A stretch of 64,000 bases of DNA from Solwaraspora sp. WMMD1047 (GCF_029626155.1 NZ_JARUBL010000001.1:4940501-5004500); one strand, 5' to 3'; numbered from the stretch's first letter, positions 1 to 8,240 are shown. Notes: generated from the sequence alone by a model not told the origin. Made by a program: numbers and translations.

Positions 1-99
1 GACAACGCCCCGGCGATCCGGGTCGCCGAGCGGGCCGGCCTGACCCGCCGGCCGGCCGAGCCGGGCGACGAGTGGGCCGTGCTGTTGCTGGAACGGTAG
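1..99 (+). CDS. C-terminal fragment of a GNAT-type acetyltransferase (partial, cut by window edge)
   Basis: The frame is open from base 1 and stops at TAG 97-99, giving 32 residues. The stretch NAPAIRVAERAGLTRR resembles the end of RimJ/RimL-type GNAT proteins, where an N-x-x-S/A-x-R-V-x-E-x-x-G-F segment forms the last acetyl-CoA-binding helix. The fold core lies outside the window, so substrate and full length cannot be judged. It converges on the minus-strand TetR gene, with 3 bases between them. Confidence 0.55.
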   Translation, partial: DNAPAIRVAERAGLTRRPAEPGDEWAVLLLER

Positions 100-102
100 G
101 GG

Positions 103-765
103 TCAGGCCGGGTCGGGCAGCACGGCCTGGCGCAGCTGGCCGGTCAGCCACTCCCGGAACTCCTCCTCCGACCACCCGCACCGCAGCACCAGCGCCCCGT
201 AGAGGGCCGGGTCGTTGCACATCCACACCGCGTCGATCGCCCGCTCGACGTCGTCGCCCTGCCGCAGCGGGCCGAGCTCCCGGGCCTGCTCGACGACCAT
301 CCGGGCGCCGCTGCGGCGGTTGCGCAGCAGCGTCTCCCAGACCTCGGCCACCTCGGCCGACTCGTCGGCGGCCCGGCGCACGGTCTCGAAGATCCCCGCG
401 GCGCGGCCGCCGATCAGGGTGCATACACCGGCGTAGGCGGTCAGCAGGTCGGACTGGGTGCGGGCGTCCCAGACCGGCCGGTACCAGGGCCGCTGCGCCA
501 CCGGTACGGGCTCGTCGTCGCCGGCCAGCGCCTCGTCGAGGACCTGTCGCAGCAGGCCCGGCTTGGAGCCGAAGGCGGCGAAGACCGTCGGCCGGGCCAC
601 CCCGGCGGCGGCCGCCACGTCGGCGAGCGAGGTGCGCCCGTAACCGCGCGCCACGAACAGCTCGGCGGCCGCGCCGACGATCGCCCGCCGGGTGCGGCGG
701 GCGCTCTCTTCGCGGACGGCCGAGCGGTAGGTCCGGGTCGGCTTTCCGTCCTTGACATCTGCCAT
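103..765 (-). CDS. TetR/AcrR family transcriptional regulator
   Basis: This 220-residue protein has an N-terminal TetR DNA-binding domain at about residues 20-70 (RRAIVGAAAELFVARGYG, then the recognition helix around VARPTVFAAFGSK). The C-terminal ligand/dimer domain is not diagnostic. It is transcribed divergently from the cupin/lipoprotein operon. The gap of about 95 bases carries two overlapping inverted repeats built from TAGAC/GTCTA, which are probably its operator. It therefore probably represses itself and the divergent operon. The ligand is unknown. Confidence 0.9.
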   Translation of the reverse strand: MADVKDGKPTRTYRSAVREESARRTRRAIVGAAAELFVARGYGRTSLADVAAAAGVARPTVFAAFGSKPGLLRQVLDEALAGDDEPVPVAQRPWYRPVWDARTQSDLLTAYAGVCTLIGGRAAGIFETVRRAADESAEVAEVWETLLRNRRSGARMVVEQARELGPLRQGDDVERAIDAVWMCNDPALYGALVLRCGWSEEEFREWLTGQLRQAVLPDPA

Positions 766-783
766 GACATGGCCACACTATCA

Positions 784-806
784 GTCTATCTACTAGACGG
801 TGTCTA
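784..806. promoter_or_regulatory. Overlapping inverted repeats, probable TetR operator
   Basis: The half-site occurs three times in alternating orientation: GTCTA at 784-788, TAGAC at 794-798, GTCTA at 802-806. The last two form the tight palindrome TAGACGGTGTCTA and the first two a palindrome with a 5-base centre. The site sits between the TetR start (765) and the cupin start (862). That position and layout are as expected for a TetR operator; binding is inferred. Confidence 0.6.
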
Positions 807-861
807 TTGAAAATACTCGGCTCTATCCAAGAGACCGGTGTCCAACGAAACGAGGGGTCCC

Positions 862-1341
862 GTGTCCACGAGTCCGTACCTGCTCCGGGCCGACGAAGGT
901 GAGGCGCACTGGTTCACCGGCAGCCTGGTCACCGTCAAGGCCACCGGCGCCCAGACCCGCGGTGCGGTCACCGTGGTCGAGTTCGTCAACCCGCCCGGCT
1001 TCGCACCGCCGCTGCACCGGCACCAGGACGAGGACGAGCTGTTCTACGTGCTCTCCGGCGACGCCGAGTTCCGCTGCGACGGCAAGGCGTTCGTCGCCGG
1101 TCCGGGCGACTTCGTGCTGCTGCCGGTCGGGTTGCCGCACACCTTCCTGGTCGGGCCCGACCAGCCGCTGCGCACGCTGCAGATCACCACCCCGGCCGGC
1201 TTCGACCGGTTCGCCGCCGAGGCCGGCACCCCCGCCTTGCACCGGTGGCTGCCCGACCCGGCGCCGATCGATCCGGCCGCGCTCGGCCACGCCGCCGCCC
1301 GGCACGGCATCGAGCTGCTCGGACCGCCACCAGCGCACTGA
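862..1341 (+). CDS. Cupin domain protein
   Basis: This is a small single-domain cupin of 159 residues. Cupin motif 1 is seen as PPLHRHQDEDELFYVLSG (two His and a Glu as candidate metal ligands), and motif 2 ends with PVGLPHTFLV, which supplies the third His. The family includes dioxygenases, isomerases and sensors, so the reaction is not predictable. The GTG at 862 was chosen because GAGGGG lies 5 bases upstream; a GTG at 838 in the same frame lacks a site. It is the first gene of a run with three lipoprotein genes and probably answers to the divergent TetR regulator. Confidence 0.85.
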   Translation: MSTSPYLLRADEGEAHWFTGSLVTVKATGAQTRGAVTVVEFVNPPGFAPPLHRHQDEDELFYVLSGDAEFRCDGKAFVAGPGDFVLLPVGLPHTFLVGPDQPLRTLQITTPAGFDRFAAEAGTPALHRWLPDPAPIDPAALGHAAARHGIELLGPPPAH

Positions 1342-1370
1342 CCAGCCCGAACCCACCAGGAGGTATTCCC

Positions 1371-1898
1371 ATGACCGACTCCCCCGCGCCCGCCCGGTGG
1401 CGCCAGCTCGCCGTCCGCGCCGCCGCCCTCGGGCTGCTCCTCACGGCGGCGGCCTGCGGTTCGCCGGCGGCCGACGACGACCCACCGGCCGCCGGCGCCG
1501 GGACGACCGCGGCGGCCGACGCCCCCGCCGAGCCGGTCGACGTGTGCGCGCTGCTCACCCCCGACGAGGTCGACCCGGTGATCGGCGCCAACGACGGTGG
1601 GCGGCGCAGCGACGGCGACGACGGCGGCTCCTGCGTCTGGGAGAACCCGGAGACCTACCACTCCATCACCGTCAGCATCGGCGACGCCGGCACCGCCGCC
1701 AGCGGCGAACTGCCCGCCGAGTCCGACTACGGGACCACCGAACCCGGCCCCGACGGCATCCGGTTCGCCCCCGGCAACATCGCCGAGTTCGTGGCCGGCA
1801 ACCGCAGCTGCGAACTCCAGGTCGTCACCAGCGTCACCGACGAGACCGACCGGCCGACCATCGTCCGCCTCATCGGCCTGGTCCGCCAGCGTCTCTAG
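1371..1898 (+). CDS. DUF3558-like secreted lipoprotein
   Basis: The protein has 175 residues. A signal peptide with a hydrophobic LGLLLTAAACGS ends at a Cys near residue 29, a somewhat weak lipobox. A low-complexity Ala/Pro/Asp linker follows, then a small domain beginning VDVCALLTPDEVDPVIG. This start with a paired later Cys (GGSCVWENP, NRSCELQ) is the pattern of DUF3558 lipoproteins, whose role is unknown. The ATG has a perfect AGGAGG at 1359-1364. It follows the cupin by 29 bases and precedes a second lipoprotein of the same type by 18, so co-transcription is likely. Confidence 0.8.
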   Translation: MTDSPAPARWRQLAVRAAALGLLLTAAACGSPAADDDPPAAGAGTTAAADAPAEPVDVCALLTPDEVDPVIGANDGGRRSDGDDGGSCVWENPETYHSITVSIGDAGTAASGELPAESDYGTTEPGPDGIRFAPGNIAEFVAGNRSCELQVVTSVTDETDRPTIVRLIGLVRQRL

Positions 1899-1916
1899 CG
1901 CGAAGGAGAAGACATC

Positions 1917-2465
1917 ATGTACGACGTCCGCGGGGCCGCCGTGCTCGGCCTGATCGCACTCACCCTGGCCGCAACGGCCGGCTGCGGCGGAGCCGACCAG
2001 GACCCTGACCCCGGCGCCGCCTCCATCGCCGCCCCCGCCGCGGAGGAGACCACCACGGCCGACGCCGAGCCGACCGCCGAACCGACCGCCGGACCGACCG
2101 TGGACGCGTGCTCCCTGGTCCTGCCGGCCGAGGCGGAACAGCTCGCCGGCACGCCGCTGGCAGACCCGGTTCCGGCCTCCCAGGCGTGCCAGTACACCGC
2201 GCCGCCCAGCGGCCCGGTCGCCCAGGTCGAGGTCTACGTCGGCGACGGCGCGAAGAAGCAGCTCGACATCGAACGCCAGCTCGGACACGACCTGCAGCCG
2301 ATCTCGGGGGCCGGTGACGAGGCGTACATCTGGGTCGACGGCACGATGGTCTTCGTCAGCCGGTCCGGACTCTGGTTCTCCATCCGCCTGGTGCGGCTGG
2401 ACGACCCGGCCACCCATCGGGAGCCGCTGGAGAGCCTGGCCCGCACCGCGGCCGGCCGGATCTGA
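1917..2465 (+). CDS. DUF3558-like secreted lipoprotein, paralogue of the preceding gene
   Basis: This is a 182-residue protein with signal peptide LGLIALTLAATAGC and lipidation Cys at about residue 23. A Thr/Ala/Glu-rich spacer with repeated TAEPTA units follows, then a domain opening VDACSLVLPAEAEQLAG and a second Cys in QACQYTAPP. Layout and domain start match the upstream gene, so the two probably arose by tandem duplication. It has a GAAGGAGAAG ribosome site. Lipid anchoring outside the membrane is inferred; function is unknown. Confidence 0.8.
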   Translation: MYDVRGAAVLGLIALTLAATAGCGGADQDPDPGAASIAAPAAEETTTADAEPTAEPTAGPTVDACSLVLPAEAEQLAGTPLADPVPASQACQYTAPPSGPVAQVEVYVGDGAKKQLDIERQLGHDLQPISGAGDEAYIWVDGTMVFVSRSGLWFSIRLVRLDDPATHREPLESLARTAAGRI

Positions 2466-2479
2466 CGGGAGCCGGGCGC

Positions 2480-3976
2480 ATGCGGAAGCTGGTCGCCGCG
2501 ACCGTCAGCGTGCTGGTCCTGCTCGCGGCCTGTGGCCGGTCCACGGCGCAGACCACCGCCGAGGACCCGTGGAGCGAGCCGGCCATGCGGTACGGGCTGG
2601 CCCCGCAGCCGCACCCGGACGTGACGTACCAGCCCGATGTCGTCATCGTCGGCGGCGGTGGCCGGTCGATCCGATCGGTCACCGCCGACGGGCTGACCTG
2701 GCGGGTCGACGCGGGCGCCGAACGGGCCGACGAACTGGCCCCGGGGAAGGTCATGTTCGTCACCGGCCGGGCGGTCGGCCGGGTGCTGCACCTGGACCGC
2801 GACGGCGACGACCTGCTGGCCACGATCGGACCGGTCAACCTCACCGAGGTGATCCGGGACGGCACCTTCGAGCGTTCCGGCATCGTGCTCGACGACCCGA
2901 TCGCATACCAGGCCGGGGAGCCGTTCTGGGCGGACCCCGCCGCGGGCGCGGCGGCCGGCCCGGAACCTGGCGGGAGCGGCGGCGAGACCGGTGCCGCCGG
3001 ACGGCCCGGGCGGGCCGCCCCGATCCGGCTGGCGCAGCGCGACGCACCCGGCGCCCGGCCGGTCCAGCCCCCGCCGGTCCGCGGCAACGAGGTCCAGCTC
3101 GTCAACGCGAACTTCTTCAAGAACGCCAGCCTCGCCGACGGCGCCGACCTCGGCTTCTACTACTACCGGGACGGGGTCAAACTCGCCGGGCGGGTCCAGT
3201 TGACCGCGCAGACCAAGATCGGCGCCAGCTTCCACCTCGACATCCGGGACGGTGCGGTGCACCGGGCCGAGTTGGAGCTCGGCGGCGGCTTCGGGGTGAA
3301 GGTGGCGTTCGAGGCCGGGATCAAGGACGGCCAGAACATCAAGGCCGTGCTCCCGGTCCCGGTCGAGTTCAGCTTTCCGATCGGGACCATCCTGGGCGTG
3401 CCGCTGTCGCTCACCATCGGCCAGACCCTGAAGGTCACCACCGCGTTCGGCGCGAAGCTCGGCACGGTCAAGGGCTCCGGCGAGTTCAGCCTGGCCGGCT
3501 CCCTGGGCTACGGGTACGCCGACGGCACCTTCGGCACCCGGGTCACCACGGACGTACGGCGCAAGGAGAGCCTCATCGACTCGCTGACCGGCGTACCGGT
3601 GGGGGTGATGGGTCTGCTCATCGAGCACTCGGTCAACTTCAACGTCGGGTTCAACGCCTTCGTCCTCAAGGCCGGGGTCTTCTTCGAGGTGACCACCGCC
3701 TACGGGGCGACGCTGGGCTCCAGCCTGGGCGCGGTCGGCACGCTGGGCTCGCACTTCGTCGAGTGCCGGGGGGTGGGCCTGGGGATGTGGGCCAGGTACG
3801 GCATCGGCTACACCATTCTCGCCCCGGTCGCAAAGCTGATCAACGACTTCCTGAGTCTGCTGAGCGTCGAACCCATCCCGGCCGAGAACCGGATCGGACC
3901 ACCGGCGAAGAAACTCTGGTCCAACCAGGAGGTGATCCCGAAGGTGGACCTCTGTACGCCTCCGGAATCCCGTTGA
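2480..3976 (+). CDS. Large secreted lipoprotein of unknown function
   Basis: The protein has 498 residues. The N-terminus MRKLVAATVSVLVLLAACGR is a good signal peptide with lipobox LAAC (Cys 18). Residues about 40-140 hold a folded segment, about 150-200 a Gly/Ala/Pro-rich linker, and about 205-495 a glycine- and beta-rich domain with alternating hydrophobic strands (for example GVPLSLTIGQTLKVTTAFGAK). I do not recognise a family. It starts 14 bases after the second DUF3558-like gene and ends the operon, so it may form an envelope complex with the two smaller lipoproteins. Confidence 0.75.
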   Translation: MRKLVAATVSVLVLLAACGRSTAQTTAEDPWSEPAMRYGLAPQPHPDVTYQPDVVIVGGGGRSIRSVTADGLTWRVDAGAERADELAPGKVMFVTGRAVGRVLHLDRDGDDLLATIGPVNLTEVIRDGTFERSGIVLDDPIAYQAGEPFWADPAAGAAAGPEPGGSGGETGAAGRPGRAAPIRLAQRDAPGARPVQPPPVRGNEVQLVNANFFKNASLADGADLGFYYYRDGVKLAGRVQLTAQTKIGASFHLDIRDGAVHRAELELGGGFGVKVAFEAGIKDGQNIKAVLPVPVEFSFPIGTILGVPLSLTIGQTLKVTTAFGAKLGTVKGSGEFSLAGSLGYGYADGTFGTRVTTDVRRKESLIDSLTGVPVGVMGLLIEHSVNFNVGFNAFVLKAGVFFEVTTAYGATLGSSLGAVGTLGSHFVECRGVGLGMWARYGIGYTILAPVAKLINDFLSLLSVEPIPAENRIGPPAKKLWSNQEVIPKVDLCTPPESR

Positions 3977-4074
3977 CCCGGCCCCGGTCCGCTGTCTTCC
4001 GGACCCGGCTCCGGTATCGTCGGCGCTCGACAGCCGTGCGGGTTTCCCGGCGGCACGACTCAGGGAGCGAACGG

Positions 4075-4920
4075 GTGCGGCTTCCGGCTGACGCGGTGGT
4101 CGCGGCGTGGCGGCCACCGGTGCCGGGGATCATCGAAGTCTTCCACGCCCAGTACGCCAGGCACGAGTATCCGGTGCACACGCACGACGCCTGGACCTTG
4201 CTGATCATCGACGGTGGTGCGGTGCACTACGAGCTCGACCACCGCGAACACACCGTCGGCGAGGCGACCACCACGATCCTGCCCCCGCACCTGCCACACG
4301 ACGGCCGGGTCGTCGCGCCGGAGGGCCTGCGCAAGCGGGTGCTCTACCTGGACCGGTCCCTGCTGGACGAATCACTCGTCGGGCCGGCCGCCGACGAACC
4401 CGACCTGCGCGATCCGATGCTGCGGACCAGGGTCGGCCAGCTGCACGACCTGCTCGCCGAGGGCGGCGACGAGCTGGCGGCGCACTGCCGGTTGGCCCTG
4501 ATCGGCGACCGGCTCCGCACCCACCTCGGCGGCGGCTCCGTCGAGCCGCGCCCACGGCGGGAACCCCGGTTGGCCCGACGGCTGCGCGAACTGCTGGACG
4601 AGCACACCACCGAAGGGGTCCGCCTCGACCAGGCGGCCGAGCTGCTCCAGGCCCACCCGGTGCACCTGATCCGGACCTTCCGCCGGGAGTACGGGCTGCC
4701 GCCGCACCGTTACCTGACGGGTCGTCGGGTGGAGCACGCCCGACGGCTGCTGCTGGCCGGAATCCCCCCGGCCGACGTGGCGACGGCCGCCGGGTTCTAC
4801 GACCAGTCGCACCTGTGCCGGCACTTCAAGCAGCTGGTCGGGGTCAGCCCCGCGTACTTCGCCCGGCTGAGCCGGGACGTCAGCCGGCCCCGTCCGCGTC
4901 GAACCCGGTCAGCAGGCTGA
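4075..4920 (+). CDS. AraC family transcriptional regulator
   Basis: The product is a 281-residue regulator. The N-terminal half is an AraC-type cupin sensor (HEYPVHTHDAWTLLIIDGG, then LPPHLPHDGR). The C-terminal 100 residues are the double helix-turn-helix domain, ending with FYDQSHLCRHFKQLVGVSPA, the family signature. The GTG at 4075 has AGGGAG 7 bases upstream and was preferred over GTG 4036. The protein resembles one-component regulators sensing small molecules. No target is evident, and the upstream lipoprotein operon ends about 100 bases before it. Confidence 0.88.
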   Translation: MRLPADAVVAAWRPPVPGIIEVFHAQYARHEYPVHTHDAWTLLIIDGGAVHYELDHREHTVGEATTTILPPHLPHDGRVVAPEGLRKRVLYLDRSLLDESLVGPAADEPDLRDPMLRTRVGQLHDLLAEGGDELAAHCRLALIGDRLRTHLGGGSVEPRPRREPRLARRLRELLDEHTTEGVRLDQAAELLQAHPVHLIRTFRREYGLPPHRYLTGRRVEHARRLLLAGIPPADVATAAGFYDQSHLCRHFKQLVGVSPAYFARLSRDVSRPRPRRTRSAG

Positions 4921-5055
4921 GCGCGGTCCGTTTGTCGCCGCGGCCACCAGGCCGGTCGCAGCGAGGGCGAAGCCGACGGTCAACTGTGTCCCGCCGTACA
5001 TCCGAGGCAGTTGGAGGCGGCTAAACCAGTGGCGCCGCAGGCCGTCGTCCCGACA

Positions 5056-5802
5056 ATGGGTGGGGTGCAGAAGGTCGAGGTCGTCGTCGCCCATGACGAG
5101 CGCGTCACCCTGCGCCTCGGCGACATGTTCCTGAAGATCGACTCCGATCCGACCCGCATCGAGGTCGAGGCCGAGGCGATGGCCATGGCTCCGATCCCGA
5201 CGCCGCGGGTGCTGTGGCGCAGGCCGTCGGTGCTCGCGCTGGCCGCGCTCCCGGGGACGGCACTCGGCCGCCTCGGCGAGCCGTCGACCGCGTCGGCGGC
5301 GGCCTGGGCAGCGGCGGGTGCCGCCGTACGCACCCTGCATGACTCGCCGCCGCCACCGCGGACCGGCCGCACCGCCGACGAGTTCGCGGCCGACCTCGAC
5401 AGGGAGTGCGAACGGCTGGTAGCGGACGGCATTCTCCCCCACGACCTGGTCACCCGCAACCGCGAGGTGGCCGGGGCGGCGCTGCGGCCGTGGAAACCTG
5501 TCTTCATCCACGGCGACCTGCAGATCACTCACGTCTTCGTCGAGAGTGACGAGGTAACCGGGGTGATCGACTGGTCCGAGGCGAGCCGGGGCGACGCCAT
5601 GTTCGACCTCGCCATCCTGACACTCGGCCACGAGGAGCGCCTCGGCGATCTCCTCGCCGGCTACGGCACCGACGTCGACCTCGACGTGATCCGCGGCTGG
5701 TGGTCGCTGCGCAGCCTGACGGCGATCCGCTGGCTGGCCGAACACGGCTTCGACCCGACCGCCCCCGGCTGCGAGGTCGACGTGCTCAGATCCCGGATGT
5801 GA
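5056..5802 (+). CDS. Aminoglycoside phosphotransferase (APH)-like kinase
   Basis: The protein has 248 residues from ATG 5056; GTG 5065 or TTG 5011 are possible alternatives. The kinase core is recognisable: catalytic loop HGDLQITHV with Asp154, and the metal-binding Asp172 in VIDWSEASRGD. The usual Asn of the loop (HxDxxxxN) is His159 here. That is unusual and may lower or alter activity. Such stand-alone APH-fold kinases are common in actinomycetes, act on varied small molecules, and rarely prove to be real resistance enzymes. Confidence 0.8.
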   Translation: MGGVQKVEVVVAHDERVTLRLGDMFLKIDSDPTRIEVEAEAMAMAPIPTPRVLWRRPSVLALAALPGTALGRLGEPSTASAAAWAAAGAAVRTLHDSPPPPRTGRTADEFAADLDRECERLVADGILPHDLVTRNREVAGAALRPWKPVFIHGDLQITHVFVESDEVTGVIDWSEASRGDAMFDLAILTLGHEERLGDLLAGYGTDVDLDVIRGWWSLRSLTAIRWLAEHGFDPTAPGCEVDVLRSRM

Positions 5803-5945
5803 GGCACCGGTCCACGCCATCCGGGCGGCGGCGTCCAGCCGTCAGGACGGGTTCTGCCATGATGACCGGAGGTCCGCCGGCACCGCCCCGCCAGCCGTGG
5901 CGGGCCGGCTCACCGCCTACCTCCCAGGGCTTGGAGGGAAGACTG

Positions 5946-6389
5946 ATGCCCCGATGCCTGACCCGGCTGGAGACGGAGGCCCTCGTCACCCAGGGCATGA
6001 TCGTACTCCTCGACGACGCAAGCGACTACGGGCTGTCCGAAAAGGACTGGTTGTCGGTCACACCGAACTGCGTGGTCGCAATCAGCGCAGGCTCCACCGA
6101 CCACCACGCCCGGGTTACCGTCGAGATCTGGGATACGGCACCCCCGCCGGCCGGCGGCTGGGAGAGCGGCAAGGCGGCCCGGGTCCGGCTCGACAGCGGC
6201 TAGCTGGAGATCCAGCCCACCGACACCCACGTGCTGCGGATCGGCCCGCCCGGTCGTTATGAGCTGCGGGCGTACCGCGCCGGACGGTCCCGTATCGCCG
6301 AGCTGACCCCGCGCGCCGGGATCGACGAGTTGCGCGGAGTGGAGTCGTTCCTGTTCCAGTTCTGGCCGGCCTCGGAATCACTCCAATAG
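5946..6389 (+). pseudogene. Small conserved gene interrupted by one in-frame amber codon
   Basis: From ATG 5946 (GGAGG 8 bases upstream) the frame runs 85 codons to TAG 6201-6203. It then continues open in the same frame for 61 codons to TAG 6387-6389. The part after the amber is protein-like (LEIQPTDTHVLRIGPPGRYE, ending LRGVESFLFQFWP) and keeps the G/C third-position bias, so the two halves look like one protein of about 147 residues. A single base change of CAG or GAG to TAG explains it. The family is not recognised. It lies at the left edge of a zone of gene debris. Confidence 0.6.
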
Positions 6390-6618
6390 CGACTTGGAAC
6401 TTCCGTCTGCGAACCGGCCGTTACCAAAGCAAGCCGGTCAGCCCGGGGCAGTGCCCCACTGACTTGTCACGTTAGGTTGCCTTCGATCCGCAGCCGTCAT
6501 CGGGTTTCACGGGGAGGCCCACACCAGGACGGCTGCCGAAGGGGGCACGTCTTGATACCTCCACTCCTCAGATCCCGCCGCCTGGCCATCGCGGCGCTGT
6601 CAGCCGCGATGACGATAG

Positions 6619-6996
6619 CTGGCCGCCGCGGCCGACCAGCTCGGTCCGGCGTGCCCGCCGCTGGTCTGCGTCAACGGTCAGCCGAGCACGGCGGCGCTGC
6701 GGCTGCTGATGGCGCTCGCCGAAGCCGGCGCGCGGCTGTCGTACCACGGCGATTTCGACTGGGGCGGCCTGCGGATCGCCAACCTGTTGCGGTCGCGGGT
6801 CCGGTGGCAACCGTGGCGGTACGACGCGGCGGCGTACCGGGCCGCGGTCGCCGACGCCACACCGGGAACGCTCACCGGCCTGCCGGTCGAGGCCGGCTGG
6901 GACGCCGAGCTGACCGACCTCATGCGCCGGCACGGCGCCCGCGTCGAGGAGGAACTGGTCCTCGACACCCTTCTCGCCGACCTGGCCGGTCACTGA
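6619..6996 (+). pseudogene. 3' remnant of a TIGR02679/DUF2399 (Wadjet JetD-like) gene
   Basis: The open frame begins after a stop at about 6616 and ends at TGA 6994-6996. It carries PLVCVNGQPSTAALRLL, then LSYHGDFDWGGLRIANLL and the tail ELVLDTLLADLAGH. These are features of the DUF2399 C-terminal domain of TIGR02679 proteins, related to the Toprim-like nuclease of Wadjet plasmid-defence systems. Only about 125 of several hundred residues remain and no partner genes are present, so this is a relic. An internal ATG at 6709 cannot restore the missing part. The remnant stops 5 bases before the insertion sequence. Confidence 0.6.
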
Positions 6997-7001
6997 CTGA
7001 G

Positions 7002-7018
7002 GTGATCTCAGCAAGGAT
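7002..7018. repeat. Left terminal inverted repeat of the insertion sequence
   Basis: GTGATCTCAGCAAGGAT is matched perfectly by the reverse complement of 7969-7985. Such terminal repeats are the transposase binding and cleavage sites. Confidence 0.88.
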
Positions 7019-7077
7019 TCGGGAGCGGTTCGGGATGACACGGACGTAGCGCCCGTAGCGGACATGCTGGGATATGG

Positions 7078-7138
7078 ACGTGGAGCCATCGGTAGACAGG
7101 TTCTTGCGACGGAATCGGTCTCCGAGAGGGCTCCACGT
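7078..7138. promoter_or_regulatory. Inverted repeat able to hide the transposase start codon
   Basis: ACGTGGAGCC at 7078-7087 pairs perfectly with GGCTCCACGT at 7129-7138. The second arm covers the first two bases of the GTG start at 7137 and abuts the ribosome site GAGAGGG (7124-7130). In a transcript entering from outside the element this hairpin should mask translation initiation. That matches the known protection of IS10/IS50-type elements against read-through transcripts. The function is inferred from position. Confidence 0.5.
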
Positions 7139-7979
7139 GATCACCTATTCTGCCAGGCTTGACGTGCCCAGGGAACTCGTGCGTCACGTGGCGGGTCTGC
7201 TTCGCGCCGAGCGTGCGGCGGTGGGTACCCGCCGCCGCACGAGGGCGTTGACGTGCTTCTACCAGGCGCTGCTGGTGTTGGTGTGGTTCCGCAAGGGTGA
7301 GGACAAGACCACCCTCGGGGCCGGGTTCGGGGTGTCACGGGCCACCGCGTACCGGTATGTCGCCGAGGCCGTGCGGGTCCTCGCGGCGCAGACACCAACC
7401 CTGCACGACGCCCTCGCCCGGGTGGCCGCGGACGGCTGGTCGCACGTGATCCTGGACGGGAAACTGTTCGACACCGACCGGCTCGGCGAGACCACCACCA
7501 GTGTCAAAGGCGAAACGATCGATGCCTGGTACTCCGGGAAACACCGTGGCTTCGGCGCGAACATCCAAGCGATCATGCGGCCCGACGGGCTACCGATCTG
7601 GACGTCCGAGGCGATGCCCGCGCACCTGCACGACCTGACCTGCGCCCAGGACCTGGACATCACCGGCGCGCTCTACTGGGCCGCGTCAACCCTGGACCTG
7701 CCGACCCTGGCCGACTCCGGCTACGAAGGCGCTGGCCAGGGCATCCACACCCCATACAAGCAACCCACCGACAGCCACCGCCTCGCCGTCGGCAACCGAA
7801 CCCACAACGCGATCCTTCGATCCCTGCGGTGCCTCGGAGAACGCGGCTTCGCAATCCTGACCGGCCGCTGGCGGACGCTTCGTCACACCACCGCCAGCCC
7901 ACGAAGCCTCGGCGATATCGTCCGCGCCGCTATCCACCTCACACACTTCGAATACCGATACCTACCGCATCCTTGCTGA
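7137..7979 (+). CDS. IS5-family transposase
   Basis: The 280-residue protein has an N-terminal helix-turn-helix (DKTTLGAGFGVSRATAYRYV) and a DDE_4-type catalytic domain. Candidate acidic residues lie in VILDGKLFDTDR, TLADSGYEG and the Glu near LRCLGERGFAILTGRW. The GTG at 7137 has GAGAGGG 6 bases upstream and was chosen over ATG 7074. The stop codon lies inside the right terminal repeat. The frame is undamaged, so the element may still be active. Confidence 0.85.
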   Translation: MITYSARLDVPRELVRHVAGLLRAERAAVGTRRRTRALTCFYQALLVLVWFRKGEDKTTLGAGFGVSRATAYRYVAEAVRVLAAQTPTLHDALARVAADGWSHVILDGKLFDTDRLGETTTSVKGETIDAWYSGKHRGFGANIQAIMRPDGLPIWTSEAMPAHLHDLTCAQDLDITGALYWAASTLDLPTLADSGYEGAGQGIHTPYKQPTDSHRLAVGNRTHNAILRSLRCLGERGFAILTGRWRTLRHTTASPRSLGDIVRAAIHLTHFEYRYLPHPC

Positions 7980-7985
7980 GATCAC
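7969..7985. repeat. Right terminal inverted repeat of the insertion sequence
   Basis: ATCCTTGCTGAGATCAC is the perfect reverse complement of the left end. It overlaps the last codons and stop of the transposase gene. Confidence 0.88.
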
Positions 7986-8240
7986 GTCACTGGTCGCCTC
8001 AGCCGAGCGATCAGGCGCCCTGCCCGCGATGACGTTTCGCGGCCGAGGCGGGGTCGCCGGACGCGGGGAACCTCCGAAAGGCGCACCCGCTGTGCGCGAA
8101 CCTGGCGGCGGAGACCGTGGCTGGAGCGCGGGCCGCGGATCGAGCCGTGCTCGCCGTCCGGCCGGGGACGGCTGGCGCGGCCGCCCGGCACGAGTGCTGC
8201 ACGGCGTTCGCGAGGACCATCGACGCAGGGAGCGACCACC

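Larger units (their letters stand above)
7002..7985 (+). mobile_element. Complete IS5-type insertion sequence (984 bp)
   Basis: The ends are perfect 17-base inverted repeats, GTGATCTCAGCAAGGAT at 7002-7018 and its complement at 7969-7985. Between them lies one intact transposase gene. No clear target-site duplication is visible at these boundaries, so the outermost base or the flanks may have changed. The element sits directly behind the DUF2399 remnant, within a zone of decayed genes. Confidence 0.85.

Noticed and set aside
2314-4074. Long plus-strand open frame merging into the AraC gene
   Set aside because: Its first part is an antisense-free shadow of the lipoprotein genes in another frame, rich in Arg/Pro, with no start context; only the part from 4075 is protein-like.
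5887-5904. Small hairpin CCCGCCA-GCCG-TGGCGGG after the phosphotransferase gene
   Set aside because: A 7-bp GC stem is expected by chance at this base composition and it lies 85 bases past the stop, so it is not listed as a terminator.
6990-8000. Target-site duplication around the insertion sequence
   Set aside because: GTCACTG occurs on both sides but at different distances from the terminal repeats, so it is not a proper flanking duplication.
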